NCBI RefSeq assembly: GCF_024296685.1
Contig: NZ_CP100763.1
Location: forward strand, 930,001 to 994,000
Length of the DNA stretch: 64,000 nucleotides
Direction: 5' to 3'
Origin: Natrinema marinum
Lineage (GTDB): Archaea; Halobacteriota; Halobacteria; Halobacteriales; Natrialbaceae
The first letter of the stretch is position 1, and the number at the start of each line of letters is the position of its first letter. Below are positions 62,294 through 64,000 of this stretch, in pieces. The translations under genes were made by a program, and so were the position numbers. The notes under the pieces are model-generated. The model saw only the letters and a program-made list of their open reading frames with translations, made no database searches and had not been told where the DNA came from.

Positions 62294-63709
62294 GTGAACG
62301 CAGAGTCGCTCCCGTCGATCGACCGCGTCCGGTCGGAGATCACGCGAAACCGGCTCCGGGCCGCCTTCGCCGTTCTCATCCTCCTCTCGGCGGCCGTCGT
62401 CGCCAGCGCGGCGGCGTCGGGTGGCCTCTCGACGGCGTCGAAAGCGGACGTTCCCGACGCGCCGCCGACGGAGAACCACACGGTCGTCACCGAATCGGGG
62501 CGAGCGGGGACGATCACCGCGTACGCGCCCGACGGCGAGGTTATCTACTACAACAACACGCGCACGAAGTACTTCGACGTCGACCCCGTCGAGGGTCAGC
62601 CCCTGACCGTCGAGTACGCCGCGACGGACACGATCCACACCGAGAAGCCGTACTGTGGTTCGCCGCCGTGTACCCGTAACGTCATCGAGCGCGCCAACCT
62701 CACGACCGGCGAGGTCGAGGTGCTCTACAAGCGCTACGATCCCAACGAACTCGCCGCCGAGTGGCACGACGCGGACCGAATCAACGAGACTCACTTCGTC
62801 GTCGCCGACATGGTCCACGATCAGGTGTTCATCGTCGACACCGAGACGGAGGTCGTCGACTGGCTCTGGGACGCCCAGAGCGACTTCCCGCTCGAGGGCG
62901 GCCACGAGTGGCCCCGCGACTGGGCACACATCAACGATGTCGAGTACATCGAGAACGGGCAGATGGAGGGCCGAATCATGGTCAGTCTGCGGAATCAGGA
63001 CCAGGTCGTCTTCCTCGACCAGCAGGAGGGGCTGCTCGAGGACTGGACGCTCGGGTCCGAAAACGAGTACGACACCCTGAACGAACAGCACAACCCCGAC
63101 TACATCCCCGAAAGTCAGGGCGGGCCCGCCATCCTCGTCGCCGACTCCGAGAACGCTCAGATCAAAGAGTTCCAGCGCGAGGACGGCGAGTGGAATCAGA
63201 CCTGGGTCTGGGAGGACGACCGGATTCAGTGGCCCCGCGACGCCGACCGACTCCCGAACGGCAACACGCTGATCGCCGACACGCACGGCAACCGCGTCAT
63301 GGAGGTCAACGAGTCCGGCGCGATCGTCTGGCAAGTCGGATCGTCGCTGCCCTACGAGGCCGAGCGCCTCGAGACCGGCGACGAGAGTACTAACGGATCG
63401 AGCGCGGCCTCCCTCGGCCTCGAGTCGCGCACGGCCGCCGAAACCGGCGGTGACGGTGGCGGCGGGAGCGACGGGCTGTTCGGCTTCGAACCCCTCGAGT
63501 TCCTCGGCGACCTCGTCGAGACGATCCTTCCGCATCGAATCTACAACGGGCTCCTCTTCGTGAGCCCGGTCTGGATGGGCTCTTCGGAGTTCGCCGCCGT
63601 CGGCATCGCCTTGCTGGCCGGGCTGGTGTGGGCCGGCTCCGAGATCAGGTGGCAGCTCCACGACGCCGGCGTCAGGCTTCGCCTCCCCGTCTACCGGCAG
63701 GGCGACTGA
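62294..63709 (+). CDS. arylsulfotransferase-type membrane protein
   Basis: A 471-aa protein with one N-terminal helix (about 20-45), a large extracellular beta-propeller-like domain of the arylsulfotransferase (ASST) type with repeated His/Asp motifs (WPRDWAHINDVEYI, EQHNPDYIPESQGG, WPRDADRLPNGNTLI) and one or two C-terminal helices (about 425-450). The ASST family transfers sulfate between phenols; many archaeal members are only propeller homologues and the catalytic His is not assured here. A GTG nine codons upstream is a possible start. Confidence 0.75.
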   Translation: MNAESLPSIDRVRSEITRNRLRAAFAVLILLSAAVVASAAASGGLSTASKADVPDAPPTENHTVVTESGRAGTITAYAPDGEVIYYNNTRTKYFDVDPVEGQPLTVEYAATDTIHTEKPYCGSPPCTRNVIERANLTTGEVEVLYKRYDPNELAAEWHDADRINETHFVVADMVHDQVFIVDTETEVVDWLWDAQSDFPLEGGHEWPRDWAHINDVEYIENGQMEGRIMVSLRNQDQVVFLDQQEGLLEDWTLGSENEYDTLNEQHNPDYIPESQGGPAILVADSENAQIKEFQREDGEWNQTWVWEDDRIQWPRDADRLPNGNTLIADTHGNRVMEVNESGAIVWQVGSSLPYEAERLETGDESTNGSSAASLGLESRTAAETGGDGGGGSDGLFGFEPLEFLGDLVETILPHRIYNGLLFVSPVWMGSSEFAAVGIALLAGLVWAGSEIRWQLHDAGVRLRLPVYRQGD

Positions 63710-63757
63710 TCGCCTCGAGACCCCTTTTCGCCGCGACGTATTGGTCCCGCTCGGCGC

Positions 63758-64000
63758 TCACGCCAGCAGGTGGCCACCGAACAGGTAGAGCCCGGCCAGT
63801 ATCGACTGGAAAGACAGCGAGCCGGCGGCCGACAGCGCGACGAACGTCCGGCCGTCCATCTCCGACAGCCCCGCGGGGACGGTCAGCAGGCCGCGAACGA
63901 ACAGCATCGTGTTACTCACCGGGACGGCGATCGCTCCCCACCGATCGAACCAGCCGTCGAACCGCTCGAGACGCGACTCGGAGATCGGAAACCAGCGCGT
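63758..64000 (-). CDS. DedA-family (VTT domain) membrane protein, C-terminal part
   Basis: The last 80 residues of a minus-strand gene that runs past the window edge. AIAVPVSNTMLFVRGLLTVP and AGLSEMDGRTFVALSAAG match the conserved Arg/Gly region of DedA/VTT proteins, which act in membrane lipid and proton-linked transport. Stop at 63758; convergent with the arylsulfotransferase-type gene. Confidence 0.75.
   Translation of the reverse strand, partial: TRWFPISESRLERFDGWFDRWGAIAVPVSNTMLFVRGLLTVPAGLSEMDGRTFVALSAAGSLSFQSILAGLYLFGGHLLA

Overview
The window is high-GC DNA from a halophilic archaeon of the class Halobacteria. The signs are acidic, Asp/Glu-rich proteins, TATA-like boxes about 27-30 bp upstream of start codons with no leader, an intron-bearing tRNA-Trp, and recognisable haloarchaeal families (LigA, Bat-type regulator with HTH_10, HalOD1, DUF5794, aMBF1, S17e). 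I cannot name the genus from sequence alone; many families look Natrialbales-like, which is inference only.

Chromosomal part 1 (1-36164) is mostly conserved housekeeping. On the minus strand there is the start of rps17e, then a citG-like/DUF447 pair, and cofD (coenzyme F420 synthesis) with a Dus-like TIM barrel. A divergent pair of berberine-bridge-type FAD oxidases follows, then a glutamate-cysteine-ligase-like protein and LigA. A compact set hisC, Fap7-like kinase, CDP-alcohol phosphatidyltransferase is joined by GTGA stop/start overlaps. Next come aMBF1, TpiA, a TIR-domain protein that runs tail-to-tail into a zinc-finger DnaJ protein, and a Tat-exported Cys-rich protein that resembles a halocin precursor. 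A thiolase is coupled to a DUF35-fused HMG-CoA-synthase-like protein without the catalytic Cys. After that are DHH phosphoesterase, Hsp20, PfpI, a TetR/MATE operon, a YcaO protein, cytidylate kinase and GuaB. DUF5794 stands just before tRNA-Trp.

Integrated element (36152-50248, about 14.1 kb): this is a complete-looking pleolipovirus-type provirus. It sits between a 13-bp direct repeat formed by the 3' end of tRNA-Trp (36152-36164) and a copy at 50236-50248. From left to right it carries an HNH protein, a 41-aa Cys-rich protein, a long HUH-type replication protein, then the virion block (small conserved protein, four-helix membrane protein, two signal-peptide/C-terminal-anchor proteins including a 532-aa spike, two further membrane proteins and a P-loop NTPase). 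A hairpin terminator follows. Right of it are AT-rich accessory genes, a PD-(D/E)XK nuclease-like protein with a duplicated C-terminal module, a winged-helix regulator, a repeat-rich control region and an SNJ2-type tyrosine integrase. The integrase is translationally coupled to a small ORF that crosses the attachment core.

Chromosomal part 2 (50249-64000) holds a 40-aa zinc protein, a winged-helix protein, a GDT1-type cation exchanger, small membrane proteins and a Gate-domain membrane protein. Further on are an FMN reductase, an orphan amino-methyltransferase (probably the CTAG enzyme Zim), a 1052-aa PAS/GAF/HTH_10 sensor-regulator followed by a HalOD1 protein, a tandem Usp protein, an arylsulfotransferase-type membrane protein and the C-terminus of a DedA-family protein cut by the window edge.

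I see no rRNA genes, no CRISPR array and no transposase.
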